Below, piece by piece: positions 1-10,647 of a DNA stretch of 64,000 nucleotides. Source of the DNA: Pseudomonas asiatica (GTDB lineage: Bacteria; Pseudomonadota; Gammaproteobacteria; Pseudomonadales; Pseudomonadaceae); assembly GCF_009932335.1 (NCBI RefSeq), contig NZ_BLJF01000002.1, positions 620,001-684,000 of the forward strand, given 5' to 3'. How positions within the stretch are numbered: position 1 is the stretch's first letter; each line of letters begins with the position of its first letter. The notes beneath the pieces were generated by a model that worked only from the letters and a program-made list of their open reading frames with translations, did not search any database and was not told the origin of the DNA. A program made the position numbers and the translations under genes.

Positions 1-686
1 TCACCGACGTTCTTGCCCAGGGTCTGCGAGTCACCCTTGTAGTCCAGCAGGTCGTCGACCAGCTGGAACGCCACGCCCAGGTGGTCACCGAAGGTACGCA
101 AGGCCTCGCGCTGTTCGTCGGTTGCTTCGGCCAGCGCGGCGGCGCTGTGGGTCGAAGCCTCGAACAGCATCGCGGTCTTGCCGCGGATGACCTCCATGTA
201 GACTTCCTCGGTGGTGCTGGCGTCGCGTACCCGCGACAGCTGCAGCACCTCACCTTCGGCAATCACGCGGGTGGCCTTGGACAGGATCTGCATGACCGGC
301 ATCGAGCCCAGTTCGACCATCATCTCGAACGAGCGCGAATAGAGGAAGTCACCCACCAGCACGCTCGGCGCGTTGCCCCACAGGGCATTGGCGGTGGAGC
401 GGCCACGGCGCATGCCGGACATGTCGACCACGTCGTCGTGCAGCAGGGTAGCGGTGTGCAGGAATTCGATGGTGGCAGCCAGCAGGCGCAGGTCGTCGCC
501 TTCGCGGCCCAGGGCCTTGCCACACAGCAGCACCAGCAGGGGGCGCAGGCGCTTGCCACCGGCGGACGTGATATAGTCGCCGATCTTCGATACCAGCGGC
601 ACGCGCGAGGTCAGCTGCTTCTTGATGATCTCGTCGACGGCGCTGAAATCATCAGCCACCGCGCGGTAGAAGGATTGGGGTTGCAT
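1..686 (-). CDS. ispB: Octaprenyl diphosphate synthase IspB (3' part outside window)
   Basis: Trans-polyprenyl synthase that adds isopentenyl units to farnesyl diphosphate to make the ubiquinone side chain in the cytoplasm. The visible 228 N-terminal residues start [10 protein letters not shown] and contain [14 protein letters not shown] and the first Asp-rich motif [11 protein letters not shown], which binds the Mg-diphosphate, followed by the RRG basic motif. The second Asp-rich motif begins at [12 protein letters not shown] near the window edge. The gene is divergent from rplU, as in most gammaproteobacteria. The C-terminal third is cut off by the start of the window. Identification is firm; octaprenyl versus nonaprenyl product cannot be read from sequence. 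Confidence 0.95.
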   Translation of the reverse strand, partial: MQPQSFYRAVADDFSAVDEIIKKQLTSRVPLVSKIGDYITSAGGKRLRPLLVLLCGKALGREGDDLRLLAATIEFLHTATLLHDDVVDMSGMRRGRSTANALWGNAPSVLVGDFLYSRSFEMMVELGSMPVMQILSKATRVIAEGEVLQLSRVRDASTTEEVYMEVIRGKTAMLFEASTHSAAALAEATDEQREALRTFGDHLGVAFQLVDDLLDYKGDSQTLGKNVG

Positions 687-771
687 CGGCTGCTCCAGTG
701 AGGTTGCGCGGCATGCTAGGTCGCGGGTCCCGGTGTGTCAAGGCGCGGTGCCAGCGCCCCGGGGGCGGCAC

Positions 772-800
772 TTGCAAGCAAAACCGCGGTTGCGTACAAT
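772..800 (+). promoter_or_regulatory. Sigma-70 promoter of rplU-rpmA
   Basis: TTGCAA (772-777) and TACAAT (795-800) are separated by exactly 17 bases, close to the sigma-70 consensus. The promoter lies 130 bases before the rplU start in the ispB/rplU divergent gap and would give an approximately 120-base leader. Seen in sequence; not experimentally verified. Confidence 0.75.
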
Positions 801-930
801 CGCGCACCCTAACTTCCTGGGCAGCACCTGCCTTACGCAATTGCGCCGGGCCGTTCCAGCCCTGTGCAGCCATGCCAGCCAATACTCATCATATAAAGCG
901 CTGGGTGAGCAGGATTATCGGAGAAATACC

Positions 931-1245
931 ATGTCTTACGCAGTAATCGTTACCGGCGGCAAGCAGTACAAAGTCGCTGAAGGTGAATTCCTCAAGATCG
1001 AAAAACTGGAAGTCGCCACTGGCGAATCCGTGACCTTCGATCGCGTCCTGCTGGTCGCCAACGGTGAAGAAGTCACCATCGGTGCTCCAGTTGTTGCTGG
1101 CGCTAAAGTAGTGGCCGAAGTCGTTTCGCAAGGCCGCCACGACAAGGTTCGCATCATCAAGTTCCGTCGTCGTAAGCACCACATGAAGCGTATGGGCCAC
1201 CGCCAGTGGTTCACCGAGATCAAAATCACCGGTATCCAGGCTTAA
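931..1245 (+). CDS. rplU: 50S ribosomal protein L21
   Basis: A 104-residue large-subunit protein that binds 23S rRNA. It begins [15 protein letters not shown] and ends with the basic [16 protein letters not shown] segment and [10 protein letters not shown], the usual L21 signature and length. The frame is open much further upstream (from 733), but the ATG at 931 has GGAGAAATACC just before it and gives the family start. rpmA follows 38 bases later, so the two are co-transcribed. Confidence 0.98.
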   Translation: MSYAVIVTGGKQYKVAEGEFLKIEKLEVATGESVTFDRVLLVANGEEVTIGAPVVAGAKVVAEVVSQGRHDKVRIIKFRRRKHHMKRMGHRQWFTEIKITGIQA

Positions 1246-1283
1246 TCCCCTAGATCCCCTGAATTTATTTGGAGAATTGAACC

Positions 1284-1541
1284 ATGGCTCACAAGAAGGC
1301 TGGTGGTAGTACTCGTAACGGTCGCGACTCAGAATCGAAACGCCTTGGCGTGAAGATGTATGGCGGCCAGGTTATCAAGCCAGGCAACATCATCGTCCGC
1401 CAGCGCGGCACCGAATTCCACGCTGGCTACGGTGTTGGCATGGGCAAGGATCACACCTTGTTCGCCAAGATCGAAGGCGTGATCAAGTTCGAGAAAAAAG
1501 GCGAGTTCATGCGCCGTTACGTGAGCATCGTCGCCGCTTAA
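1284..1541 (+). CDS. rpmA: 50S ribosomal protein L27
   Basis: An 85-residue protein of the large subunit whose N-terminal tail reaches the peptidyl-transferase centre. The start [20 protein letters not shown] is the canonical N-terminus, without the cleavable extension seen in Firmicutes. The RBS TTGGAGAA is 8 bases upstream. It is the second gene of the rplU-rpmA operon and is followed by a strong terminator. Confidence 0.98.
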
Positions 1542-1560
1542 TCGCGACGTCGCTCCAGAA

Positions 1561-1586
1561 GCCCCGTCATGCGACGGGGCTTTTTC
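1561..1586 (+). terminator. Rho-independent terminator after rpmA
   Basis: GCCCCGTC (1561-1568), loop ATGC, GACGGGGC (1573-1580), then TTTTT. This perfect 8-bp GC-rich stem with a T run lies 20 bases after the rpmA stop and separates rplU-rpmA from obgE. Confidence 0.93.
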
Positions 1587-1730
1587 GTTTGTGGTGAGCC
1601 TCTTGCAAAGCTGTTTGTATGGGCTGCCGGCGTGGGTTTCTACGGTCGTACGGGGCCGCCGCGCTCATTTTTGCAAGAGCCTCAGGTTTTTCAGGTATTC
1701 AACTCGCCAGCAGGCGAGAGGCGGTTTTGA

Positions 1731-2957
<1,227 letters not shown>

Positions 2958-2974
2958 CCGGTTGCAGTACACTA

Positions 2975-3002
2975 AACGCCGCTCTTTGGAGCGGCGTTTT
3001 TG
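2975..3002 (+). terminator. Terminator between obgE and proB
   Basis: AACGCCGCTC (2975-2984), loop TTTG, GAGCGGCGTT (2989-2998) followed by TTTG. A perfect 10-bp stem starting 18 bases after the obgE stop. Confidence 0.9.
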
Positions 3003-3042
3003 TATCCACGGTATCTACAGATTCGACATAGGTTGGAAGAAG

Positions 3043-4161
3043 ATGCGAAGCAAGGTGACGGGCGCCAAGCGCTGGGTCGTGAAGATTGGCAGTGCTCTGC
3101 TGACCGCCGATGGCAAAGGCCTCGATCGCGGTGCCATGGCCGTTTGGGTCGAGCAGATGGTCGCGCTGCGTGAGGCAGGCGTGGAGTTGGTACTGGTCTC
3201 CTCCGGGGCCGTGGCTGCCGGCATGAGCCAGCTGGGCTGGACGTCGCGACCGAGTGCGATGAACGAGTTGCAGGCGGCAGCCTCGATCGGCCAGATGCGC
3301 CTGGTGCAGGCCTGGGAGTCGAGCTTCGGCGAGCACGGCAAGCACACCGCGCAAATCCTGCTGACCCATGACGACCTGTCCGACCGCAAGCGCTACCTGA
3401 ACGCCCGCAGCACCCTGCGCACGCTGGTCGACCTGGGCGTGGTGCCGGTGATCAACGAAAACGATACCGTGGTCACCGACGAGATCCGCTTCGGCGACAA
3501 CGACACCCTGGCGGCGCTGGTGGCCAACCTGGTCGAGGCTGACCTGCTGGTGATCCTCACCGACCGCGATGGCATGTTCGACGCCGACCCGCGCAACAAC
3601 CCCGAAGCCCAGCTGATCTACGAGGCTCGCGCCGACGACCCGGCACTGGATGCCGTGGCCGGCGGTACCGGTGGCGCGCTGGGTCGTGGCGGCATGCAGA
3701 CCAAGCTGCGCGCCGCGCGCCTGGCTGCCCGTTCCGGTGCCCACACCATCATCATCGGTGGTCGCATCGAGCGCGTGCTGGATCGCCTCAAGGCTGGCGA
3801 ACGCCTGGGTACCTTGCTGTCGCCCGAGCGCGGCATGCTTGCCGCGCGCAAGCAGTGGCTGGCCGGCCATCTGCAGACCCGTGGCACCCTGGTGCTGGAT
3901 GCCGGTGCCGTGCAGGCGCTGCGCCAGGCCAACAAGAGCCTGCTGCCGGTTGGCGTGAAGACCGTGCAGGGCAGCTTCCGTCGTGGCGAGATGGTGGTGT
4001 GCGTCGGCCCGGACGGCCTGGAAGTAGCCCGTGGGCTGGCCAACTACAGCGCCCTTGAGGCGCAGAAGATCATCGGCCAGCCATCCGATGCCATCGAAAG
4101 CCTGCTGGGCTACAGCGCAGAACCGGAGTTGGTGCACCGCGACAACCTGGTGCTGGTATGA
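3043..4161 (+). CDS. proB: Glutamate 5-kinase
   Basis: Phosphorylates L-glutamate in the first step of proline synthesis; cytoplasmic and normally inhibited by proline. 372 residues: an amino-acid-kinase domain ([11 protein letters not shown] at the N-terminus, [42 protein letters not shown]) and a C-terminal PUA domain from about residue 275. The start at 3043 is preceded by TTGGAAGA; the upstream in-frame extension runs through the obgE terminator and is rejected. The stop overlaps creA by 4 bases (ATGA). Confidence 0.97.
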   Translation: MRSKVTGAKRWVVKIGSALLTADGKGLDRGAMAVWVEQMVALREAGVELVLVSSGAVAAGMSQLGWTSRPSAMNELQAAASIGQMRLVQAWESSFGEHGKHTAQILLTHDDLSDRKRYLNARSTLRTLVDLGVVPVINENDTVVTDEIRFGDNDTLAALVANLVEADLLVILTDRDGMFDADPRNNPEAQLIYEARADDPALDAVAGGTGGALGRGGMQTKLRAARLAARSGAHTIIIGGRIERVLDRLKAGERLGTLLSPERGMLAARKQWLAGHLQTRGTLVLDAGAVQALRQANKSLLPVGVKTVQGSFRRGEMVVCVGPDGLEVARGLANYSALEAQKIIGQPSDAIESLLGYSAEPELVHRDNLVLV

Positions 4162-4619
4162 GCGTGCTGAAGCGGGTAATCGGCGTGGCGGCATTGGTGC
4201 TGCCAATGCTGGCCGGGGCCGAGGAAATCGGCCAGGTGTCCACCGTGTTCAAGTTCCTCGGGCCGAATGATCGTATTGTGGTCGAGGCGTTCGACGACCC
4301 CAAGGTCGAGGGTGTGACCTGCTACCTGTCGCGGGCCAAGACTGGCGGCGTGAAGGGTGGGTTGGGGTTGGCGGAGGACCGGGCGGAGGCATCGATTGCC
4401 TGTCGTCAGGTCGGGCCGATCAGCTTCAAGGGTGAGCTGAAGGATGGCGAGGAAGTGTTCAAGGAGCGCACCTCGCTGGTGTTCAAGACCATGCAGGTGG
4501 TGCGCTTCCTCGACAAGAAGCGCAATACGCTGGTGTACCTGGTGTACAGCGACCGCATGATCGAAGGCAGCCCGCAGAATGCGGTGACCGCGATTCCGAT
4601 TCTGCCTTGGGCTCATTGA
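4158..4619 (+). CDS. creA: CreA family periplasmic protein
   Basis: 153 residues with an N-terminal signal peptide ([23 protein letters not shown]). The mature part matches the CreA family: [39 protein letters not shown] and [12 protein letters not shown]. Despite its historic name (catabolite regulation) the molecular function is unknown; a periplasmic location is inferred from the leader. It overlaps proB by ATGA and is therefore translationally coupled, an arrangement found in pseudomonads. Confidence 0.88.
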   Translation: MSVLKRVIGVAALVLPMLAGAEEIGQVSTVFKFLGPNDRIVVEAFDDPKVEGVTCYLSRAKTGGVKGGLGLAEDRAEASIACRQVGPISFKGELKDGEEVFKERTSLVFKTMQVVRFLDKKRNTLVYLVYSDRMIEGSPQNAVTAIPILPWAH

Positions 4620-4635
4620 TAGCTTGGTAGATTTT

Positions 4636-4746
4636 TGGGAGGCCTTCGGCCTCCATTCGCAGCACAAGGCTGTTCCTACATTGATCGGCGTATGCATACC
4701 TTTGTAGGAGCAGCCTTGTGCTGCGAAAGGGCCGCAAAGCGGCCCC
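4636..4746. repeat. REP pair (GCAGCACAAGGC type)
   Basis: An inverted pair: TTCGCAGCACAAGGCTGTTCCTAC and, after about 30 bases, GTAGGAGCAGCCTTGTGCTGCGAA, flanked by GGAGGCCTTCGGCCTCC and GGGCCGCAAAGCGGCCC hairpins. The two halves can fold back. The elements lie between convergent creA and mksB and could also act as a bidirectional 3' end for both transcripts (the mksB side reads GGGCCGCTTTGCGGCCC then TTT). Confidence 0.85.
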
Positions 4747-4758
4747 ACTACTCCGATA

Positions 4759-7593
4759 TCAGGCCAATTCCTCGGCCTGATGATCCTCACGCACAACCGC
4801 CTTCACCTCATCGCGACGGCTGATGAACTTCCAGTCCGCCTCGTCGATGTAGATGCCATTCGGCCCACTGCCACCTTCCAGGTCGATCGCCACGCGCGCC
4901 GACACCTGCGGCTTCACGCTCGCCAGGATCGGCACGAAGCCGAGCTGCAGGCTGGTCTCCAGCAGTGCAGCCTGGTTGCGTTCGTCGATGTCCGCCGCTT
5001 CGTCCAGGTAGTACGGCAGGCGGATACGCCCGGCCAGGTCGCGGTCCATCAGGTGCAGCAACAGGTACATGTTGGTCAGCGCCTTGATGGTCATGGTGGT
5101 GCCGTTGGATGCCGCGCCGTCGATGTCGGCATGGATCACCGGCTGGCCGTTGACCTTGGTGATCTCGAACGCCAGCTCGAACAGGTCCTTCAGGCCCAGC
5201 TGGTTGTGGTTGGCTGCCACCAACCGTGCCAGGTATTCCTTGGCCTCTTCGTTCTTGTTGTCCTGCTCGGCGCTCTGGGTCAGGTCGAACACCGACAGGG
5301 TTTCGCCTTCTTCGTACTGACCGGCGCTGTGGATGATCTGGTCGATGTGCTTGAGCGCTTCCTTGTTCGGCGCCAGCACCACGCGGAAGCTCTCCAGGTT
5401 GGATACCTGGCGCTTGTTGATCTCGCGGTTGAACAGGGCCAGCTGGTGCTCGAGGCTGTCGTAGTCGCTGCGAATGTTGCGCAGGGTCCGGGCGATGTCG
5501 GTGACCGCGGCGCGGCGGGCCTTGGCCAAGGTCAGGGCTTCGTCGGTGCGGTGCGCGTAGGCATTCACCAGCAACTGCAGGCGGCGTTCCATGTCGTCTT
5601 CGCTGTCGAACTTGGCCACGCCTTTCAGGCGCACCTGGGCGTACAGCGCCTCGATCTGGTTGTCCACCCGCTGCAGGCTCTGCCAGCTGTCCTGGTAGTC
5701 GTTGAGCAGTGGCAGCAGGTTGTCCATCGAGTCGTCGATGGCTTCCATGTACGGCGTGCCGTAGGGCAGGTCGGCCGGCAGCAGCTGGCGACGGCGCAGG
5801 GCGTCTTCCAGGGTGCGCTGCTTGGCCTCGAGGTCGCCGATCTGCCGGCCGACCAGTTGCAGCTTGGCCGACAGCTGCTGGACGCGTTCGGTGAAGGCGT
5901 CGCTGGAGCGCTTGAGTTCGTCCTGGGCGGCTTCGAGCTGCGACAGCTGCTCCAGCTTCTCGGGCTCTTCGGCGGCCAGGGTTTCGCTGCGGCGGAAGTC
6001 TTCCAGCGCTTTCTGCGCGTCCAGTACCTCCTGGTACAGGGCTTCGGTCTGCGCCTTGGAGGCGGAGCGGTCGGCGGCCACGGCCTGCTGGGTCTTGAGC
6101 TGCTTCAGCTCTTTTTCCAGGCGCTCTTTCTGGTCACGCAGGGCGGCACGGTCGGCCAGGGCCTGCAGTGCCGGTGGGTCGATGTGCGACAGGTCGATGG
6201 ACAGGCCCGGGGCTTCGAAGCGTTCGCCCTTGAAGCCGTCGAGCACCGCTTCCAGCGATTTTACCCACAGGTCGCTGTCGTCCAGTTCGATACCGCGGTC
6301 ACCCAGCGGCAGGCTGAACAGCGCGCCATTGAACAGGCGCATCAGGCGGTCGACGTCCTGCTGCGAGAACTCTTCGCGCAGGCGGGCGTAGCTGTTGTTG
6401 TCGGCGTGGTCGAGCTGTTGCTTGACCTGCTTCAGGCGCTTTTCCAGGTCTCGGACGCGTTCGTCCAGGTCTTCGGCGCTGAACTGCCGCGACTGGGCCA
6501 GGGCGCCGGCCAGTTCGTCGTGGGCGTCCTTGGCCGCCAGCAGTTGCTGCTCCAGCACCTTGACGTCATCGACCAGGGCGAAGCGATGCTTGAGCACCGA
6601 CAGCTCGCCCAGCCAGCGCTGGATACCGGTAATTTCACGCTCCAGGCGCATCAGTTCCTGAGTACCGCCGCGCTGGTCGTTCTGCAGGCGGTCCTGCTCG
6701 CCACGGTAGTGCTCGGCCTGGATCACCAGCTCTTCCTTGCGCGCCATCGCGTATTCCTGCCAGGTGCCCAGCAGGGTGTCGAGCACTGGTGAAATGCGGT
6801 GCAGCTTGCCGCGCAGGATGTCGCGCTGGGCCACGCCACCGGCCAGGGCCTCCACCAGCGGGCCGGCGGCGACCAGGGCGTTGTAGTCCTGTTCCATGCG
6901 GCGCACGTCGCGGAAGGCTTCCTCGCACGCGGCGATATAGTCGACGCTACCAGAGCGCAGGCTGTGCTCGAAGGCGTCGAGGAACAGTTGCTTGAGCTTG
7001 GCGGCGGTGATTTCGCGCATGTGCAGCAGGTTGATGAACAGCGCGCGGAAGGTTTTCAGGCTTTGCTCGCTGGTCGAGCGCAGCGGGATCATGGTCAGGT
7101 CCAGCGGCACCGAGGTGTGGCCACCGACCAGCAGACGACGCAGTTCGTCCGGCTTCAGCTCGTAGGCCTTGATCCCCAGGCGCTCGAGGTTGGTGAACAG
7201 CTCTTTCTGGCGCAGGCAGGTGTCGTTCTTCTGGTAGTGGGCCAGGTCCAGTTCGCCCTTGTAGGCAAAGAACTGGTGGCCGAAACCGCCGCCCGGGCCG
7301 CGGCCGACAACGCCGATGACGTGCGGGCCGTGGGGCAGGCTCAGTTCGCAGAGAATGTACGAGGTATCGCTGGCGAAGTAGAAGCGGCGCGACTGCTCGA
7401 GGCTGTACTTGCCGAAGCTCATGTCCGACATGCGCGCCAGGATCGGGAACTGCAGGGCGTTGATCGACGCCGATTTACCCAGGTTGTTGGCACCGTATAC
7501 CGACAGTGGGTGCTCCAGCGGGAACAGGCCAAGGCTGTAGCCGGCGGTGTTGAGCAGTGCGAAGCGGCGGATGCCGTAGCGTTCCTGGCTCAT
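4759..7593 (-). CDS. mksB: Condensin subunit MksB (SMC-like ATPase)
   Basis: SMC-type ATPase of the MksBEF condensin, which compacts and helps segregate the chromosome. 944 residues, shorter than MukB as usual for MksB. The N-terminal head has a Walker A GANNLGKS at about 34-41. Two long coiled-coil arms (for example EKELKQLKTQQ and DEREKR-like heptads between about 290 and 700) surround a central hinge. The C-terminal head carries TTMTIKALTNMYLL and Walker B LPYYLDEAADID. It overlaps mksE by 4 bases and is the last gene of mksF-mksE-mksB. No mksG nuclease gene is adjacent, so this is the chromosomal rather than the plasmid-defence (Wadjet) form. Confidence 0.92.
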   Translation of the reverse strand: MSQERYGIRRFALLNTAGYSLGLFPLEHPLSVYGANNLGKSASINALQFPILARMSDMSFGKYSLEQSRRFYFASDTSYILCELSLPHGPHVIGVVGRGPGGGFGHQFFAYKGELDLAHYQKNDTCLRQKELFTNLERLGIKAYELKPDELRRLLVGGHTSVPLDLTMIPLRSTSEQSLKTFRALFINLLHMREITAAKLKQLFLDAFEHSLRSGSVDYIAACEEAFRDVRRMEQDYNALVAAGPLVEALAGGVAQRDILRGKLHRISPVLDTLLGTWQEYAMARKEELVIQAEHYRGEQDRLQNDQRGGTQELMRLEREITGIQRWLGELSVLKHRFALVDDVKVLEQQLLAAKDAHDELAGALAQSRQFSAEDLDERVRDLEKRLKQVKQQLDHADNNSYARLREEFSQQDVDRLMRLFNGALFSLPLGDRGIELDDSDLWVKSLEAVLDGFKGERFEAPGLSIDLSHIDPPALQALADRAALRDQKERLEKELKQLKTQQAVAADRSASKAQTEALYQEVLDAQKALEDFRRSETLAAEEPEKLEQLSQLEAAQDELKRSSDAFTERVQQLSAKLQLVGRQIGDLEAKQRTLEDALRRRQLLPADLPYGTPYMEAIDDSMDNLLPLLNDYQDSWQSLQRVDNQIEALYAQVRLKGVAKFDSEDDMERRLQLLVNAYAHRTDEALTLAKARRAAVTDIARTLRNIRSDYDSLEHQLALFNREINKRQVSNLESFRVVLAPNKEALKHIDQIIHSAGQYEEGETLSVFDLTQSAEQDNKNEEAKEYLARLVAANHNQLGLKDLFELAFEITKVNGQPVIHADIDGAASNGTTMTIKALTNMYLLLHLMDRDLAGRIRLPYYLDEAADIDERNQAALLETSLQLGFVPILASVKPQVSARVAIDLEGGSGPNGIYIDEADWKFISRRDEVKAVVREDHQAEELA

Positions 7594-8297
7594 GCGTCAA
7601 TCTCCTGTTGCTCTTCGCGGATGGCCCGGGCCAGGGCTTCCTCTTCGCTTTCCTCGCCCTCGAAGGGGCTGAGGTCGAGCGGGTCGTCGGTGCGGTTGAG
7701 TTCTTCGGGGCTTTCTTCCTCGACCAGTACCGGGGTCGGCAGCGGCAGGTCGCTGTGCAGGGTGGCTGCCAGGTCGCGGTCCTGCTGCACGGCCAGGCAC
7801 ACGTCGAGGAAGCGATGCATCGGCGGCAGGAAGCGGTAGATGCCGCCTTCCTCGAAGGCGAAGCCGAGCTGGGTCATGCGGCGCAGGATTTTTTCTTCCA
7901 GCTCGTCCACGGTCTGCACTTCGGCCTGCAGGAACAGGTCGCGGTACTTGTCCAGCAGCGAGGGCAGTTCGTCACGGCCGATGCTGCCGCCATCGAGCAC
8001 GGCCATCGGGTCGCGGCCCTGGTCGGCCAGGTGTTCGACCAGGATGAAGGTGAACAGCGACAGGCGCTGCGCGGTCTTGTTGACCTGCGCGGCGGTCATG
8101 TCCGGCACGAAGTAGTAGAACCCACGGGTGTCGCACACCAGTTCGAAGCCCAGGGCCTTGAACAGGGTGCGGTACTGGTCCTGGAAGTTCGACAGCTGGG
8201 CATACAGCTCAGGGTCGCGGCGGCTGACGTGGAAGCCTTTGAACAGCTCGCGGAAGATCGGCGCGAGCTGGGACAGTTCGGAAAGATCAAGATGCAT
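7590..8297 (-). CDS. mksE: Condensin subunit MksE
   Basis: 235 residues, small winged-helix subunit (MukE-like) that bridges the kleisin MksF and the ATPase MksB. It starts MHLDLSELSQLAPIFRELF and ends with an acidic tail (EEESPEELNRTDDPLD, EGEESEEEALARA). The start overlaps mksF by 11 bases and the stop overlaps mksB by 4, so all three subunits are coupled. Assignment rests on operon position, size and partner identity more than on an individual motif. Confidence 0.9.
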   Translation of the reverse strand: MHLDLSELSQLAPIFRELFKGFHVSRRDPELYAQLSNFQDQYRTLFKALGFELVCDTRGFYYFVPDMTAAQVNKTAQRLSLFTFILVEHLADQGRDPMAVLDGGSIGRDELPSLLDKYRDLFLQAEVQTVDELEEKILRRMTQLGFAFEEGGIYRFLPPMHRFLDVCLAVQQDRDLAATLHSDLPLPTPVLVEEESPEELNRTDDPLDLSPFEGEESEEEALARAIREEQQEIDA

Positions 8298-9576
8298 GGG
8301 CTGGGCTCGCGTTGGATTCGGTAGGCGCGCTGGCGGCGTCTTCGCGGCTGGAGGTCAGGGCGAACGAGCGCAGGCTGACCAGGTGTTCCTGGGTGATGTA
8401 CTCGCGGCGGTCGAGGCGTTCGCGCTTGAAGCGCTTTTCCCGCGACAGGCGCGAGAACCAGTACAGCAGCTCGTCGGTGGCGCCTTCGGGTTCCTGCTCC
8501 AGCAGCCAGACCATCAGGTCGGGCAGCGGCAGGGCCTGTTCGCAGCGTTCGGCCATTTCCTTGACCGTGCGCGGTGCGCGGGGCAGGGCGCCGGACTGGG
8601 TCTTGTGGGCCTTGGGGAAGCGCGCCGGCTTGGGCTCGAAGCGGGCCAGTGCGTAGACATAGGCCTCGACCTGGCTGGCGCTGCCGAGGAAGGTGCTTTG
8701 CGGGCGGGTGAACATCGGCATGGCCGCTTGCGGTACGGCGTCGATGCCCTTGCGCCGGATCACCGACAGGGCCAGTGCGGCGCCACGGGTCACGGCGTTG
8801 TGCCGGCGGGCTTCTTCACGCAGCGGCAGCAGCAATTCGCGGGCGTGGCGCAGGGTCAGCTGGGCGCTGGTCTGCATTTCCAGGATGCGCGCATGGGTGC
8901 GCAGCAGCATGTCGTCGTCGACCAGGTGGCCCAGGCGCGCCTGTTCGCCCAGCAGCTTCAGCAGCACGGTCTCGACCTTGCGCACGCCCTGTTCGAAGGC
9001 GCCGTCGGCGTTGACCAGCTGGATCATCGGCTCGACATACTCGTCCCAGGTCGCCAGTACTTCGGCATAGCGCTGGCGCAGCGGGATCTGGCGGTTGCTG
9101 GTCTTGGCCCGTTCGGCCACGGCCACCAGTGCCTGTTCGTCGTTGTCGAGCTTCTTCAGTACATCGCGCACGCGCATGTCGAGCAGGCGCAGCTGGCGCG
9201 CCAGGTCGTCGCTGTCGCGGTTGTTGAAGGCGTCCTGGATATGCCCGGCCAGGCGCTCCAGGTGGCGCAGGTAGGCTTCGATCTCCAGGCACAGGCCCAG
9301 CCGGTGTTCGCGGCGCAGGTAGGCGAGGAAGTCGTGGATCTGCGCGTTGAGCTCGAAACGGTTCGGGCTCTTGGCCACCGGGACCAGGATATCCAGGCGG
9401 ATCCACACGTCGAGCAGCTGGGTGATGTCCTGCGGGGTGCTCTCGACCTGCTGGCGGGCCACATGCTGACGCAATTCGACCAGGCTCAGGGTGCCCTGGT
9501 CGAAACGCTCGCACAGCGGCTCGATCAGGGCCCAGTGTTCGGCTAGGGCGCGCAGGACGCGCTTGGGTTCGATCAT
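8287..9576 (-). CDS. mksF: Condensin subunit MksF (kleisin)
   Basis: First gene of the mks operon; 429 residues from MIEPKRVLRALAEHW. It is mostly alpha-helical, with a winged-helix-like N-terminus (LVELRQHVARQQVESTPQDITQLLDVWIRLDIL) and a long helical middle as in kleisins of the MukF/MksF type. The frame stays open for 15 more codons to an ATG at 9621, but the conserved-looking N-terminus begins at 9576. Its role is to close the MksB dimer ring together with MksE. Confidence 0.88.
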   Translation of the reverse strand: MIEPKRVLRALAEHWALIEPLCERFDQGTLSLVELRQHVARQQVESTPQDITQLLDVWIRLDILVPVAKSPNRFELNAQIHDFLAYLRREHRLGLCLEIEAYLRHLERLAGHIQDAFNNRDSDDLARQLRLLDMRVRDVLKKLDNDEQALVAVAERAKTSNRQIPLRQRYAEVLATWDEYVEPMIQLVNADGAFEQGVRKVETVLLKLLGEQARLGHLVDDDMLLRTHARILEMQTSAQLTLRHARELLLPLREEARRHNAVTRGAALALSVIRRKGIDAVPQAAMPMFTRPQSTFLGSASQVEAYVYALARFEPKPARFPKAHKTQSGALPRAPRTVKEMAERCEQALPLPDLMVWLLEQEPEGATDELLYWFSRLSREKRFKRERLDRREYITQEHLVSLRSFALTSSREDAASAPTESNASPAHAS

Positions 9577-9688
9577 TGGCTTCGACTCGTTGCCAAGAAA
9601 AAGGGGGCGATTGTACTGCATCCGGGGGGGAGGTTTTCACCCCTTGGTCTGTAATGAGAGATAACCTTTGTCGTTGTACGGGATTCAC

Positions 9689-9775
9689 TGGCCCTTTCGC
9701 GGGTGAACCCGCTCCCACAGGGCCTTGCGCAGTACCGGTGGGAGCGGGTTCACCCGCGAAAGGGCCGGTACAGGC
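9689..9775. repeat. REP pair upstream of mksF
   Basis: Two copies of the 30-base pseudomonad REP (GGGAGCGGGTTCACCCGCGAA core) in inverted orientation, 16 bases apart, so the block can fold into one long hairpin. It lies between divergent mksF and the 9862 gene. Confidence 0.9.
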
Positions 9776-9861
9776 AATAAAAATCCGCCGACCAGTTGCG
9801 GCACTCGAATGCCAACGGCGTTAGAATGGCCCTTTGTCTTCACCCCTCGGAACCCCGCCCC

Positions 9862-10647
9862 TTGCTCACCGAACCCCGTCGCCGCGCCTACCTTTCCGCC
9901 ATGCAAGTGGTGCACTGGCTGCCGCGCGCCGAACTGCCGTTCGCCGCACCGTCGCGTCCCGAGCTGCTGCTGCCGGTGGCGCCGGTCGAGGACCTCGATT
10001 TCGACGGCAGGCCGGCACCGGCTGCCAACGAGGCGCCAGTCCCCCCCCAGGCCCGCTCCGGCGAGCGGCCGAAAATCGAGATTCCGCGCCCGGGCAGTGC
10101 GCCCAAGCCGGCCGCCAAGCCCGCCGAGGCCGAGGAGCAGGTCGCGCCACCGCGCCCGGCCCCGGTGCCTCCCCCGCGCTTCTCGCTGCAGCTGCTGCGA
10201 GCCGGCAGCTGCCTGCTGCTGGTGGAGTTGGCCACCGGCCAGCCGTTCCAGAGCCGCGACCCGTCGTACCTGCTGCTCAAGGACATGCTGCGCGCCGCCG
10301 GCCTGCCCGACGCACCGCAGATCATCGGCGAGCCGGTGCGCTGGCCGCTGCTGGTGCGCGGCAACATGGACCAGGGCCCGGAGGCGGCGCGCGATTTTGT
10401 CCAGGGCTTTGTCCAGGCGCGCCTGGAGGACGCCCCGTGCACCTGCCTGTGGCTGGTCGGCCTGCCGGCGCTGCGCTTTGCCGCCAATGTCGACGGCGAA
10501 GCCTATTACCAAACCCTGAAGCTCGAGGGCCTGGGCGAAGCCTGGGCCTTGCCGGGCCTTGAACTGTTGATGGACGAGCCGCAGCGCAAGGCGGACGTCT
10601 GGAAAGCCATGCGCCAGCTGATGGCGCGCTGGAAGAGCGTTGAATGA
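9862..10647 (+). CDS. Conserved hypothetical protein upstream of rimI
   Basis: 261 residues if started at TTG 9862 (LLTEPRRRAYLSAM). An ATG at 9826 and another at 9901 (MQVVHWLPRAELPF) are alternatives. TAGAAT at 9822-9827 resembles a -10 box and argues against 9826. The protein has a proline/alanine-rich low-complexity middle (about 60-110) and a globular C-terminal half (FSLQLLRAGSCLLLVELATGQPF to MRQLMARWKSVE) without a catalytic motif I recognise. It overlaps rimI by ATGA, so it is expressed with the ribosomal acetyltransferase. Function unknown. Confidence 0.75.
   Translation: MLTEPRRRAYLSAMQVVHWLPRAELPFAAPSRPELLLPVAPVEDLDFDGRPAPAANEAPVPPQARSGERPKIEIPRPGSAPKPAAKPAEAEEQVAPPRPAPVPPPRFSLQLLRAGSCLLLVELATGQPFQSRDPSYLLLKDMLRAAGLPDAPQIIGEPVRWPLLVRGNMDQGPEAARDFVQGFVQARLEDAPCTCLWLVGLPALRFAANVDGEAYYQTLKLEGLGEAWALPGLELLMDEPQRKADVWKAMRQLMARWKSVE

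Noticed and set aside
733-930. Upstream extension of rplU
   Set aside because: It would run through the promoter at 772-800, and L21 is canonical from 931.
4759-9576. MksBEF as a Wadjet plasmid-defence system
   Set aside because: No mksG/jetD nuclease gene is adjacent on either side; the flanks are creA and the gene before rimI, the normal chromosomal location of mksFEB.
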